DNA of 64,000 bases from Falsirhodobacter flavus (GTDB lineage Bacteria; Pseudomonadota; Alphaproteobacteria; Rhodobacterales; Rhodobacteraceae): contig JARWBI010000002.1 of the NCBI GenBank assembly GCA_029846755.1, positions 372,001 to 436,000 on the forward strand, in the 5' to 3' direction. The position numbers and the translations under genes were made by a program. Positions within the stretch are counted from its first letter, which is position 1. Each line of letters begins with the position of its first letter. The notes under the pieces are model-generated. The model saw nothing but the letters and a program-made list of their open reading frames with translations. It did not search any database and was not told where the DNA came from. Below are positions 18,352 through 27,671 of the stretch, piece by piece.

Positions 18352-21300
18352 TCATTCTGCGGGGACCGCCTGCGGTTCCTCGGACAAGGGATGCGGCAGG
18401 TGGACCAGCATCTCGCGCGGGCAGGCTTGCAGAAAGTTCGCCTTTTCCGTCGCCCAGTCGCGCAGGATCTGCGCGCCCTTCTGGCTGCCCGTCTCGGCCA
18501 CGTGCCGTTCGATCATGCCCTTCAGCTGCGCCTCCCAATGCGGGTGGCTGACCGCACAGGTCACCAGGGTTTCGAGGTTCATGAAATCCTCGGCCACGCC
18601 CTGCGGGTCATAGAGATAGGCCATCCCGCCCGTCATCCCCGCGCCGAAGTTCGCGCCGATGGCGCCGAGGATCACCGCGATACCGCCGGTCATGTATTCG
18701 CAGCCGTTGGTGCCGCAGCCCTCGATCACCACCTTCGCGCCCGAGTTCCGGACCGCGAACCGCTCGCCCGCGCGGCCAGCGGCGAACAGCCAGCCGTCGG
18801 TCGCACCGTAAAGGACGGTGTTGCCGATGATCGTGTTTTCTGACGCCACCAGCGGCGAGGCCATCTGCGGGCGCACCACGATGATACCGCCCGACAGGCC
18901 CTTGCCGACATAGTCGTTGGCGTCGCCCTGCACCTCGATCTTCAGCCCCGGCACCGCGAAGGCGCCAAGCGACTGACCCGCGTTCCCGGTCAGCTTGATC
19001 GACAGGTGATCCGGCTGCAGGCTGTTCCGCATCCCGAATTTCCGCACGATATGGCTGGAGGCGCGCGTTCCGATGGTCCGCAGCGTGTTCCGCACGGCGT
19101 AGGAAAGCTGCATCTTCTCGCCCTCCTCGAAGAAGCGGGCGCCGTCCTTGACGATATCCGCGTCCAGCGTGTCGGGCACGTGGTTGCGGGGTTTGGAACG
19201 GTCGTAGGTGATCCGGTTCGACCCATCCACCGTGATGAGCAGGGGGTTGAGGTCCAGATCGTCCAGATGCGCCGAGCCACGCGAAACCTGCGAAAGCAGA
19301 TCCGCCCGCCCGATGATTTCGTCGATCGACCGCGCGCCGATGGAGGCGAGGATCTCGCGCACTTCCTGAGCGTAGAAGGTGATGAGGTTCACGACCTTGT
19401 CCGCCGAGCCGGTGAACTTCTTGCGAAGCTCCGTGTCCTGCGTGCACACGCCCACGGGGCAGGTGTTGGACTGGCACTGGCGCACCATGATGCAGCCCAT
19501 CGCGATCAGGGCAGCGGTGCCGATGCCATATTCCTCGGCCCCCATCATCGCGGCCATGACCACATCGCGGCCCGTGCGAAGGCCGCCATCGGTCCGCAGC
19601 GTCACCCGCTCGCGCAGGTTGTTCATCGCCAGAACCTGATGCGCCTCGGTCAGGCCCATCTCCCACGGAAGACCTGCGTATTTGATGGACGTGCCGGGGG
19701 ATGCCCCGGTGCCGCCGTTGTGGCCCGAGATCAGGATGATGTCGGCCTTGGCCTTGGCCACGCCAGCCGCGATGGTTCCGACGCCCGAGGAAGACACCAG
19801 CTTCACCGTCACCTTGGCGCGCGGGTTGATCTGCTTCAGGTCATAGATCAGCTGCGCGAGGTCTTCGATGGAGTAGATGTCGTGGTGCGGCGGGGGCGAG
19901 ATCAGCGTCACGCCCTTGGTCGAGTGGCGCAGACGCGCGATCAGTTCCGTGACCTTCATGCCCGGAAGCTGACCACCCTCGCCCGGTTTGGCACCTTGGG
20001 CGACCTTGATCTCAAGCTCCTCGCAGGCGTTCAGGTATTCGGCAGTCACGCCGAACCGCCCAGAGGCGACCTGCTTGATCTTGGCGGACGGGTTGTCGCC
20101 GTTCGCTTCGGGCAGGAAGTGTTCCGGCAGCTCGCCACCCTCGCCGCTATCGGACTTCGCGCCGATCCGGTTCATGGCGACGTTCAGCGTCTTGTGCGCC
20201 TCCGGCCCCAAGGCCCCAAGCGACATTCCCGGCGTGACGAAGCGTTTGCGGATCGAGGTGATCGATTCCACTTCCTCGATCGGGACCGCTTTGCCCAAGG
20301 GCTTGATGTCCAGCAGATCGCGGATGTGGATCGGCGGGTTCGCCCGCAGCGCCGCCGAATACTGCTTCCAGATGTCATAGCTGGCGCGGTCGCAGGCCGA
20401 TTGCAGCATGTGCATCGTCTGCGCTTCCCAGGCGTGCTTCTCGCCCGAGCGGCGGGCCTTGTAGAAGCCGCCGATGGGCAGCACGTCCTGACCGCCCAGC
20501 CAGCCGCGCGCGTGCACCTCCTCGGCCTTCCTTTGCAGGCCGATCAGGCCGATGCCGGAAATGCGCGACTGCATGCCGGGGAAATATTCCGCGACCATCG
20601 CGCGCGAAAGCCCCACCGCCTCGAAGTTCAGACCGCCGCGATAGGAGGAGATGACCGAGATGCCCATCTTCGCCATGATCTTCAGAAGGCCCGCATCGAT
20701 GGCGTCGCGGTAGTTGCGCATCGCCTCGGTGATGGTGCCGTCCAGCAGGCCGCGCGCGATGCGGTCGGCCAGCGAATCCTGCGCGAGGTAAGGGTTCACG
20801 GTCGTCGCACCGCAGCCGATCAGCACGGCAAAGTAATGCGGGTCGATACATTCGGCCGACCGCACGTTGACCGAGCAGAACGTCCGCAGCCCCTTGCGGG
20901 TCAGCCACGAATGCACCGCGCTGGTGGCGAGGATCATCGGGATCGCGACGCGCCCTTCGCCCTGCGCCTCGTCCGACAGCACGATATGGCCCGCGCCGGA
21001 ACGCACCGCATCCTCGGCCTCGGCCCGGATGCGGGCCAGTGCTTCGGCCATGTCGGTGCCAGCCGCGAAGGTGCAGTCGATCAGGCCGACCTGATCGCCG
21101 AACTGGCGCAGCATCACGTCGAATTCGGCATTCGCCACGAAGGGCGATTCCAGCACCAGAATTTCCGTCTGGCCCGAGTTTTCATCGAGCACGTTCTTGA
21201 GGTTGCCGAACCGCGTCTTCAGCGACATCACCCGGCTTTCGCGCAAGCTGTCGATGGGCGGGTTCGTCACCTGGCTGAACGCCTGACGGAAGAAATGCGA

Positions 21301-22881
21301 CATCGGACGGTAGACCGAGGACAGCACCGCAGCCGGCGTGTCATCGCCCATCGAGGCGATCATTTCCTTGCCGTCCTCGGCCATCGGGGCCAGAACCTGC
21401 TCCAACTCCTCCAGCGAATATCCGGCGGCGATCTGGCGGCGGCGCAGCTCCGCTCCCTCGAAGCGCACGGATTCCGGCACGTCGCTCAGCAGGGTGTTCA
21501 GGTCGGTGACCTTTTCCACCCATTCGCCATAGGGGCGCTCGGCCGCCAGCTTGTCCTTCAGTTCGACATCGTGGAACAGACGGCCTTCGACCATGTCCAC
21601 GGCGATCATCTGCCCCGGCCCAAGCGCGCCCTTTTCGCGAATGGTGGTCTCGTCCACCGGAACCATGCCCGCTTCCGATCCTGCGATCAGCAGCCCGTCC
21701 CCGGTCACGACATAGCGCATCGGGCGCAGACCGTTGCGGTCCAGCCCGCCGCAGACCCAGCGGCCATCGGTCATCGCAAGCGCCGCCGGGCCGTCCCACG
21801 GCTCCATCACGGCGTTGCAGTAGTTATACATGTCCTGCCAGGCCTTCGGCATTTCCTCGGTCTGTTTCGACCATGCCTCTGGGACCAGCATCGTCTTGGT
21901 CATCGGGGCGGAACGACCGCCGCGCACCAGAACCTCGAACACCGCATCCAGCGCACCCGAATCCGACGTGCCGCCGGGGATGATCGGCTTGATGTCCTCT
22001 GCCGCCTCGCCGAAGGTCGAGGACGCCATGCGGATCTCGTGGCTGCGCATCCAGTTTACGTTGCCCTTCAGCGTGTTGATCTCGCCGTTATGCGCCAGCA
22101 TGCGGAAGGGTTGGGCCAGCCACCATTGCGGGAAGGTGTTGGTGGAATACCGCTGGTGATAGATGGCGAAGGCCGACTCAAAGCGTTCGTCCATCAGGTC
22201 CGGATAGAAAACCGCAACCTGTTCGGCCAGCATCATGCCTTTATAGATGATCGACCGGCAGGACAGCGAGCAAAGATAGACCCCCGCGATGCCAGCCGCC
22301 TGCGCCGCTTTCTCGATCCGGCGACGGATGATGTACAGTTCGCGCTCGAACTGTTCCTCGTCGATCTGCTTGTCGCAGCGGATCAGGATCTGCTCGATCT
22401 CGGGGCGGGTGGCGTTGGCCTTCTCGCCCAGAACCGAGGTGTCGACCGGGACGTGACGCCAGCCATAGATATAATGGCCCATCCGCAGGACTTCGGTTTC
22501 CACGATGGTCCGGCAGCGTTCCTGCGCGGCAAAGTCCGTGCGCGGCAGGAAGACCTGGCCCACGGCGATCTGCTTGGACGTATCCGGCTCGTGCCCGGTG
22601 CGGCGCACCTGGTCATAGAAGAACGGCACCGGGATCTGCACATGAATGCCCGCGCCGTCGCCGGTCTTGCCGTCGGCGTCGACCGCGCCGCGGTGCCAGA
22701 TCGCCTTCAGCGCGTCGATGCCCGCCTGCGTCACCTTGCGCGACGGTTTGCCCGAGATGGACACGACAAGGCCCACGCCGCAGGACGATTTTTCATCCTC
22801 GTCCTTGTAGAGGCCGTTCTCGTGCAGCCATGCGCGCTTGGCTTCCTGCTCGCGAACCCAAGTCTCATCATAAACGGTCAT
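18352..22881 (-). CDS. gltB: Glutamate synthase (NADPH) large chain
   Basis: The 1509-aa alpha subunit of NADPH-GOGAT makes two glutamates from glutamine and 2-oxoglutarate. A 33-residue propeptide precedes the nucleophile Cys34 (SSCGVG) of the N-terminal glutamine amidotransferase domain. The central domain and FMN-binding synthase domain follow, with GEGGQLPGMKV and HNGGTGASP. The 3Fe-4S ligands are in GCIMVRQCQSNTCPVGVC, and a C-terminal GXGXG-type beta-helix ends the protein. It is the last gene of a four-gene overlapping operon: its ATG overlaps the stop of the GFA-family gene by 4 bp. A terminator follows directly. Confidence 0.97.
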   Translation of the reverse strand: MTVYDETWVREQEAKRAWLHENGLYKDEDEKSSCGVGLVVSISGKPSRKVTQAGIDALKAIWHRGAVDADGKTGDGAGIHVQIPVPFFYDQVRRTGHEPDTSKQIAVGQVFLPRTDFAAQERCRTIVETEVLRMGHYIYGWRHVPVDTSVLGEKANATRPEIEQILIRCDKQIDEEQFERELYIIRRRIEKAAQAAGIAGVYLCSLSCRSIIYKGMMLAEQVAVFYPDLMDERFESAFAIYHQRYSTNTFPQWWLAQPFRMLAHNGEINTLKGNVNWMRSHEIRMASSTFGEAAEDIKPIIPGGTSDSGALDAVFEVLVRGGRSAPMTKTMLVPEAWSKQTEEMPKAWQDMYNYCNAVMEPWDGPAALAMTDGRWVCGGLDRNGLRPMRYVVTGDGLLIAGSEAGMVPVDETTIREKGALGPGQMIAVDMVEGRLFHDVELKDKLAAERPYGEWVEKVTDLNTLLSDVPESVRFEGAELRRRQIAAGYSLEELEQVLAPMAEDGKEMIASMGDDTPAAVLSSVYRPMSHFFRQAFSQVTNPPIDSLRESRVMSLKTRFGNLKNVLDENSGQTEILVLESPFVANAEFDVMLRQFGDQVGLIDCTFAAGTDMAEALARIRAEAEDAVRSGAGHIVLSDEAQGEGRVAIPMILATSAVHSWLTRKGLRTFCSVNVRSAECIDPHYFAVLIGCGATTVNPYLAQDSLADRIARGLLDGTITEAMRNYRDAIDAGLLKIMAKMGISVISSYRGGLNFEAVGLSRAMVAEYFPGMQSRISGIGLIGLQRKAEEVHARGWLGGQDVLPIGGFYKARRSGEKHAWEAQTMHMLQSACDRASYDIWKQYSAALRANPPIHIRDLLDIKPLGKAVPIEEVESITSIRKRFVTPGMSLGALGPEAHKTLNVAMNRIGAKSDSGEGGELPEHFLPEANGDNPSAKIKQVASGRFGVTAEYLNACEELEIKVAQGAKPGEGGQLPGMKVTELIARLRHSTKGVTLISPPPHHDIYSIEDLAQLIYDLKQINPRAKVTVKLVSSSGVGTIAAGVAKAKADIILISGHNGGTGASPGTSIKYAGLPWEMGLTEAHQVLAMNNLRERVTLRTDGGLRTGRDVVMAAMMGAEEYGIGTAALIAMGCIMVRQCQSNTCPVGVCTQDTELRKKFTGSADKVVNLITFYAQEVREILASIGARSIDEIIGRADLLSQVSRGSAHLDDLDLNPLLITVDGSNRITYDRSKPRNHVPDTLDADIVKDGARFFEEGEKMQLSYAVRNTLRTIGTRASSHIVRKFGMRNSLQPDHLSIKLTGNAGQSLGAFAVPGLKIEVQGDANDYVGKGLSGGIIVVRPQMASPLVASENTIIGNTVLYGATDGWLFAAGRAGERFAVRNSGAKVVIEGCGTNGCEYMTGGIAVILGAIGANFGAGMTGGMAYLYDPQGVAEDFMNLETLVTCAVSHPHWEAQLKGMIERHVAETGSQKGAQILRDWATEKANFLQACPREMLVHLPHPLSEEPQAVPAE

Positions 22882-23303
22882 GGCTGGCCTCCCTCAGAGG
22901 AACTGGCAATCATTGCGAAGAATTCGTCGCCGGTCAGGCGTTTGGTCGGCCCGGCGAAATCATAGGCGGCAGGTTTGCGGTCAATGAATATCTCATGCAC
23001 CAGTTTCAGCCCCGAAAGGTCGTCCAGCAGACCGGGCGAAAGGTAGAAATCCGCCCCGTCTCCGGTCGCGCGGAACCACAGGTTCGACCCGCAGATCGGG
23101 CAGAAGGCGCGCTGGCCCCAGTCCGACGATGTATATGTCGCGACATTTCCCGTCACAGTCAGGTCCGCTTCGGGGACCGGCACGGAAAAGCCGATCATGC
23201 CCTGACGGCGGCAATTCTCGCAGTGGCAGGCATGCATGTCATGGGCGAGGTTGGTCACCGAAATCTGCACGGCGCCGCAAAGGCAATGTCCGGTCGAGGT
23301 CAT
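22878..23303 (-). CDS. GFA (glutathione-dependent formaldehyde-activating-like/CENP-V) family protein
   Basis: The 141-aa zinc protein has all Cys pairs of the GFA fold: GHCLCGAVQ at 5-13, HACHCENCRRQG near 33, and FCPICGSNLW near 75. Proteins of this family bind two zinc ions; a few bind glutathione adducts, and most have no proven reaction. GGAGG precedes the ATG at 23303. It overlaps both neighbours by 4 bp and sits between gltD and gltB, which is not the usual arrangement. Confidence 0.88.
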   Translation of the reverse strand: MTSTGHCLCGAVQISVTNLAHDMHACHCENCRRQGMIGFSVPVPEADLTVTGNVATYTSSDWGQRAFCPICGSNLWFRATGDGADFYLSPGLLDDLSGLKLVHEIFIDRKPAAYDFAGPTKRLTGDEFFAMIASSSEGGQP

Positions 23304-23989
23304 GCTGGTCCTCCGCTGGGTTGCAGTTGCGACAGGATGGCGTCGCAATCGAAGATCGGTTGGGTTGCGGCGAAGCCTTTTTCGCCGGGGAAGATGAATT
23401 GCACGGGGCGTCCGTCGAAAGGCACCCAATTGCCGTCCGCATCCTGAAACTCGGACGGGCCGGAGAAGAACATCCGCATCTCGGGGCTGATATATTCCCG
23501 CCCGCGCGACCGGCGCACCACGTTCCCGGCGCTGTCGGTCTCGGTGAAATCGAATTCGGTTTCCCGAAGCGCGATGCCGTCGATGACGGTGTCGTTCCCG
23601 GTCAGGCGATCATGGCCCCGAACATGGCTCTGCGCGCCATCCTCATGGGTCAGCCGGAAGTCGTAGCGGTCCACCCCCTGCGACAGCAGATCGCTGAACG
23701 AGGCCGGATCCTTCCGATCGCCAAGACGCTGGGCCGATCCGCGTTCCATGCCGTAGCTTTCGACCCATTCCGCCTCGGAATTGATGCGGCTGAAGAAATA
23801 TGGGCCCTGCTGGTCGGCATCCATGCGCCACTGGTCCCCGGCGGGGTCCGAGGCGCAGCGGAAATGGTTCGACACCCGGCACTGGCGCGACTGCACGGTC
23901 ATGAATGTCTCGCATCCCGGCGGAGGCACGAAGCCCGCCGCCAGCGCCGATCCGGGGACCAGCGCCAACAGGGCAAGCGCGCGGATCAT
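23300..23989 (-). CDS. Secreted hypothetical protein in the glt operon
   Basis: The 229-aa product begins with a short signal peptide (MIRALALLALVPGSALA, cleavage predicted after ALA) and is otherwise soluble, so it is probably periplasmic. It contains four Cys residues, two close together near the N-terminus (GCETF, RQCRVSNHFRC) and one near the C-terminus (IFDCDAIL), consistent with disulfides. A hydrophilic beta-rich body includes DRLTGNDTVIDG and FIFPGEKGFA. I recognise no named domain. It overlaps gltD (upstream) and the GFA gene (downstream) by 4 bp each, so it is translated from the glt mRNA. Confidence 0.75.
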   Translation of the reverse strand: MIRALALLALVPGSALAAGFVPPPGCETFMTVQSRQCRVSNHFRCASDPAGDQWRMDADQQGPYFFSRINSEAEWVESYGMERGSAQRLGDRKDPASFSDLLSQGVDRYDFRLTHEDGAQSHVRGHDRLTGNDTVIDGIALRETEFDFTETDSAGNVVRRSRGREYISPEMRMFFSGPSEFQDADGNWVPFDGRPVQFIFPGEKGFAATQPIFDCDAILSQLQPSGGPA

Positions 23990-25422
23990 TCCGCAGCCAC
24001 GGCGGCGGGCTGCGCCAGATAGTCCATGATCGCGTCCGCCGCCTCGCGTCCGTCGCGAATGGCCCAGACAACCAGCGACGCGCCGCGGACGATGTCTCCC
24101 GCAGCAAAGACGCCGGGGATGTTCGTTGCATGGCTGCGGAAGTCGGCCTTGACCGTGCCCCAGCGGGTGACGCCCAGATCAGGGGCCGACCATTGCTGCG
24201 GCAGGTCTTCCGGCTCGAAGCCCAGCGCCATGACGACCAGCTCGGCGGGCTCGACGTAATCCGCGCCTTCGATCACCTCGGGCATCTGACGGCCAGAGGC
24301 GTCGGGCTGGCCCAGACGCATCTGCTGCACGATCACGCCTTCGACCGCATCGCTGCCGGTGAAGCCCTTGGGCGCGGTCAGCCAAACGAACTCGACGCCC
24401 TCTTCCTCGGCGTTCTGCGTTTCGCGTTGCGATCCCGGCATGTTGGCCTTGTCGCGGCGATAGAGGCACTTCACGCTCGTCGCGCCCTGACGGATGGCGG
24501 TGCGCACGCAGTCCATCGCCGTGTCGCCGCCGCCGATAACCACGACGCGCTTGCCGTTCGCATCCAGATCGCCGTTGTCGAACGCCTCGACCTCATCGCC
24601 GAAGCTTTTGCGGTTCGACGCGGTCAGATAGTCCAGCGCGCGAACGACACCCGTCGCACCCACGCCGGGGGCCGAGATGTCGCGCGCCTTGTAGACGCCC
24701 GTCGCGATCAGCACCGCATCGTGCTGGCCGCGGATCGCATCGAAACTGATATCCACGCCGACATTGCAGTTCATCACGAATTGCACGCCCGCCGCTTCCA
24801 GCTGTTCGACCCGGCGCATGACCACGTCCTTCTCCAGCTTGAAGCCGGGGATGCCATAGGTCAAAAGCCCGCCCGCGCGGTCGTAACGGTCATAGACCGT
24901 CACCTGCACACCCTTGCGGCGAAGTGCATCGGCCGCCGCCAGACCGCCCGGACCCGCGCCAATGATGCCGACGGATTCGACACGCTCGGTCTTGGCCTTC
25001 TGCGGGGTGACCCAGCCGTTTTCCCAAGCGGTGTCGGTGATGTATTTCTCGATCGAGCCAATGGTCACGGTGCCGTGGCCCGATTGTTCGATCACGCAGT
25101 TGCCTTCGCACAGGCGGTCCTGCGGACAGATGCGGCCGCAGATTTCGGGGAAGGTGTTGGTTGCCTGGCTGATCTCATACGCCTCTTGCAGCCGCCCTTC
25201 GGCGGTCAGGCGCAGCCAGTCGGGGATGTTGTTGTGCAGCGGGCAATGCGACTGGCAGTAAGGAACGCCGCATTGGCTGCAACGGCTGGCCTGCTCCTTC
25301 GCCTTGGCGTCGGCGAATTCGCGGTAGATTTCGTGGAAATCCTCGGTCCGCAGATCGGGCAGGCGTTTCTCGGGCATCTCGCGCGCGGTCGAGACGAATT
25401 TGAGCATCCGTTGCTGGGCCAT
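23986..25422 (-). CDS. gltD: Glutamate synthase (NADPH) small chain
   Basis: The 478-aa beta subunit of GOGAT oxidises NADPH and passes electrons to GltB. The N-terminal 4Fe-4S cysteines are in RCSQCGVPYCQSHCP and ICGRICPQDRLCEGNC. The FAD site is GIIGAGPGGLAAAD and the NADPH site VVIGGGDTAMDCVRT, with the closing GVFAAGDIVRG. The ATG at 25422 gives the normal MAQQRMLKF start; a GTG 36 bases upstream is less likely. It is the first gene of the operon. Two palindromes upstream may be control sites. Confidence 0.96.
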   Translation of the reverse strand: MAQQRMLKFVSTAREMPEKRLPDLRTEDFHEIYREFADAKAKEQASRCSQCGVPYCQSHCPLHNNIPDWLRLTAEGRLQEAYEISQATNTFPEICGRICPQDRLCEGNCVIEQSGHGTVTIGSIEKYITDTAWENGWVTPQKAKTERVESVGIIGAGPGGLAAADALRRKGVQVTVYDRYDRAGGLLTYGIPGFKLEKDVVMRRVEQLEAAGVQFVMNCNVGVDISFDAIRGQHDAVLIATGVYKARDISAPGVGATGVVRALDYLTASNRKSFGDEVEAFDNGDLDANGKRVVVIGGGDTAMDCVRTAIRQGATSVKCLYRRDKANMPGSQRETQNAEEEGVEFVWLTAPKGFTGSDAVEGVIVQQMRLGQPDASGRQMPEVIEGADYVEPAELVVMALGFEPEDLPQQWSAPDLGVTRWGTVKADFRSHATNIPGVFAAGDIVRGASLVVWAIRDGREAADAIMDYLAQPAAVAAE

Positions 25423-25488
25423 GGCTGGGCTATCCTTGCGAAGCAGGCGACTGGCCACCCTATTATCGCTAGCCTATTCCATATAAAA

Positions 25489-25503
25489 GTCAGCAAGGCT
25501 GAC
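25489..25503. promoter_or_regulatory. Palindrome GTCAGC-N3-GCTGAC upstream of gltD (proximal copy)
   Basis: A perfect 6+6 inverted repeat, GTCAGCAAGGCTGAC, lies 67 bases upstream of the gltD ATG. The same core is repeated at 25563-25577. I infer an operator for a dimeric regulator of glt expression; the protein is not identifiable from the window. Confidence 0.5.
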
Positions 25504-25561
25504 CTATTACCTATTTTCTTGAAGCTCGAGCCCCAAGATCGGCAATTTTGACGCTAAATAT

Positions 25562-25578
25562 GGTCAGCCATGCTGACC
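25562..25578. promoter_or_regulatory. Palindrome GGTCAGC-N3-GCTGACC upstream of gltD (distal copy)
   Basis: A 7+7 inverted repeat with the same GTCAGC-N3-GCTGAC core as the copy at 25489. The centres are 74 bp apart, about seven helical turns, a spacing that suits a looped or side-by-side regulator complex. It is 8 bp after the uppP stop but lacks a T-run, so an operator is more likely than a terminator. Confidence 0.5.
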
Positions 25579-25585
25579 CATCGCC

Positions 25586-26386
25586 TTAATAGCCCAGCGT
25601 AAGAAGGGCCAAAGCCACCGCGCCAACCACGATTCGCCACCAGCCGAACAGCCCGTAGCCGTGGTTGGACACATATCCCAGAAGCCACCTTACCACGAAA
25701 ACCGCCGAAACGAACGCGGCAACGAAGCCGATGGCGATGATCCCCGCCGCATCCGCGTCGATCACGTCGCGATTCTTGTAGAGGTCGTAGGCGAAGGCGC
25801 CGAACATCGTCGGCATCGACAGAAAGAACGAAAACTCTGCCGCGGCCCGTTTGCTGACGCCCATGGCCAGCGCGCCGACGATGGTCGCCCCGGACCGCGA
25901 GGTGCCGGGTATCATCGCAAGGCACTGGATGAAGCCAATCTTGATCGCCACCGGCAAAGGCAGGCGCATCGCATCTTCGTATTTCGGGTTTACTGCCAGT
26001 CGGTCCACGAACAAAAGGATCACGCCCCCCACGATCAGCATGATGGCGATCAGCTTCGGCGTCTCGAACAGGACGGTCTTGATGAAATCATGCGCCATCA
26101 CACCGATGAAGACGGCAGGCAGGAAGGCCAGCAGCACCGACAGGATGAAACGCCGCGCGGCGGGATCGTGTGGCGCGGCGCGGGCCACGGCCATCAGCCG
26201 CGCGGCATAGACGGACAGCACCGCCAGAACCGCACCAAGCTGGATCACCACTTCGAATGCGCGGCCTGCGCTTTCGAAACCGATGAAGTGACCAAGAAGC
26301 AGCAGATGCCCCGTCGAGGAGACGGGGATGAACTCTGTCAGCCCCTCCAGAATACCAAGGATAAGGGCTGCAAGAGTGTCTGGCAT
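25586..26386 (-). CDS. uppP: Undecaprenyl-diphosphatase
   Basis: The 266-aa polytopic membrane enzyme (BacA type) dephosphorylates undecaprenyl pyrophosphate to recycle the lipid carrier used for peptidoglycan and surface glycans. Both catalytic blocks are present: [19 protein letters not shown] near residue 15 and the second, [15 protein letters not shown], near residue 160. About eight hydrophobic segments can be seen. The start is 5 bp after the stop of the NDUFA9-like gene, so they are probably cotranscribed. Confidence 0.95.
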   Translation of the reverse strand: MPDTLAALILGILEGLTEFIPVSSTGHLLLLGHFIGFESAGRAFEVVIQLGAVLAVLSVYAARLMAVARAAPHDPAARRFILSVLLAFLPAVFIGVMAHDFIKTVLFETPKLIAIMLIVGGVILLFVDRLAVNPKYEDAMRLPLPVAIKIGFIQCLAMIPGTSRSGATIVGALAMGVSKRAAAEFSFFLSMPTMFGAFAYDLYKNRDVIDADAAGIIAIGFVAAFVSAVFVVRWLLGYVSNHGYGLFGWWRIVVGAVALALLTLGY

Positions 26387-26391
26387 AGGTT

Positions 26392-27366
26392 TCAGGCCTT
26401 CAAATTCTTCGCGGACTCTTTAATCGCGGCATATTGGCCCGAAGGCCTAAACCGCCACAAGTATTCGGGAATGACCGATTCAAAAGCAACCGGCTGGATG
26501 CCCAGTGCGGCAAAACCCCGCGCCCCTTCGGACACGACGTTGTCCTTGGCCAGCAGACGAAGCTGGTCGCGCGTCAGAAGCGTGTTGGAGATCAGCCCCC
26601 CGGTCAGCCCCTGCACCAGATCCAGCCCGCGTGCGGGGATTGCGGCCAGCGCGGACGGCAGGCCCAGCACCCATTTGCGGCGCATGATGACGGTCAGCAT
26701 CTGCTGCATCAACTCGCGCAGCGTTGCGACCACCGGCCCGCCCAGCTCGTAGATGCCGCGCTCTGCGCCGTTCACGCCGGCAACCACGGCTTTCGCCAGA
26801 TCGTCGACATAGACGGGCTGGAACCGCGTCTCGGCCCCGACCAGCGGCAGGATCGGGCCGGACATGCCGGCGAAGCGGTTGAAGAACTTGTCCTCGGGTC
26901 CGAACAGCACCGACGGGCGCAGGATCACGGCGGCGGGGAAGGCCGCCTGGATCGCAGCCTCACCCTCGGCCTTGCTGCGGGCGTAGTCGCTGCTCGAATG
27001 GGCATCCGCCCCAAGGGCCGAGATATGGACCAGGTTCGACACGCCCAGTTCCGCCGCAATGCGCGCGATCCGGCCCGCGCCATCCGTCTGCACCGCCTTG
27101 AAGCCATTGCCGCCGCGCGGGTTCATGATGCCGACGCAGTTGACGACCGCATCGGCCCCTTCCATCGCCGCCCGCACGGATGCGTCGTCGCGGATGTTGC
27201 AGAAGACGGGAGTGACCTGCCCGACATGCCCATAGGGCTTGACGAACAGCGCCTCGTTCGGGCGGCGAACGGCGACGCGGATGCGCCAGCCCTCTTTTGC
27301 CAGACGCCGCGCGACATAACGCCCGACGAAGCCAGAACCGCCAAAAATCGTGACCAGCTTGCCCAT
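26392..27366 (-). CDS. NDUFA9-like NAD(P)-binding protein (complex I accessory subunit family)
   Basis: The 324-aa atypical SDR resembles the mitochondrial complex I 39-kDa subunit family that is common in alphaproteobacteria. The Rossmann start is [18 protein letters not shown] at 6-23. GIMNPRGG and [20 protein letters not shown] lie in the middle, and [18 protein letters not shown] in the C-terminal half. The ATG at 27366 has GGAG upstream; the open frame extends further but without family sequence. It may assist respiratory complex assembly, or act as a dehydrogenase of unknown substrate. It probably shares an mRNA with uppP. Confidence 0.85.
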   Translation of the reverse strand: MGKLVTIFGGSGFVGRYVARRLAKEGWRIRVAVRRPNEALFVKPYGHVGQVTPVFCNIRDDASVRAAMEGADAVVNCVGIMNPRGGNGFKAVQTDGAGRIARIAAELGVSNLVHISALGADAHSSSDYARSKAEGEAAIQAAFPAAVILRPSVLFGPEDKFFNRFAGMSGPILPLVGAETRFQPVYVDDLAKAVVAGVNGAERGIYELGGPVVATLRELMQQMLTVIMRRKWVLGLPSALAAIPARGLDLVQGLTGGLISNTLLTRDQLRLLAKDNVVSEGARGFAALGIQPVAFESVIPEYLWRFRPSGQYAAIKESAKNLKA

Positions 27367-27468
27367 GTCTCCGCCCCTGTTTGGGATTGGTTTTGCGGGT
27401 TTAGCCTTATCCGCAAGGGCGCGGACGAACAAGCCGCAATGATCGGCAAGAAATCTTCACAAAGCCTG

Positions 27469-27497
27469 TTGACACCCCCCGCGGACCTCCGTAGATA
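27469..27497 (+). promoter_or_regulatory. Promoter of tRNA-Leu
   Basis: A consensus -35 TTGACA (27469-27474), a 17-bp spacer and a -10 TAGATA (27492-27497) end 16 bp before the mature tRNA. This is the clearest housekeeping (RpoD-type) promoter in the window. Confidence 0.8.
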
Positions 27498-27513
27498 GCC
27501 CCCCACGACATCA

Positions 27514-27598
27514 GCCCAGATGGCGGAATTGGTAGACGCGCACGGTTCAGGTCCGTGTGCCGCAAGGCGTGGAGGTTCGAGTCCTCTTCTGGGCACCA
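27514..27598 (+). tRNA. tRNA-Leu (anticodon CAG)
   Basis: An 85-nt class II tRNA with an encoded CCA end. The acceptor stem is GCCCAGA/TCTGGGC. The D-arm contains GGTAG, and the anticodon arm is CACGG-TTCAGGT-CCGTG with anticodon CAG. The long variable arm expected for leucine (GCCGCAAGGCG) is followed by a T-arm with GTTCGAGTC. It decodes CUG, the main leucine codon in this GC-rich genome. Confidence 0.96.
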
Positions 27599-27609
27599 TT
27601 ACCAAGGCG

Positions 27610-27640
27610 AAAGCCCCGCGGTCGAAAGACGCGGGGCTTT
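27610..27640 (+). terminator. Terminator after tRNA-Leu
   Basis: An 11-bp perfect inverted repeat (AAAGCCCCGCG / CGCGGGGCTTT) with a 9-base loop starts 12 bases after the tRNA. The T-tract is short (CTTTGTCATTT). Confidence 0.8.
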
Positions 27641-27671
27641 GTCATTTCCGGGACTGGGAAAAATGCCGGGA

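Noticed and set aside
19006-22965. A 1319-codon open frame antisense to gltB
   Set aside because: Long antisense frames are common in GC-rich genes because stop codons are rare in that phase. The translation is His/Arg/Asp-rich with no domain pattern, and gltB explains the region.
25562-25578. The distal GTCAGC palindrome as a terminator of uppP
   Set aside because: A 3-base loop, no T-run and a second copy 74 bp away make an operator more likely.
27469-27671. tRNA-Leu 3' end as an attachment site of an integrated element
   Set aside because: No repeat of the tRNA end, integrase or change in composition was seen downstream.
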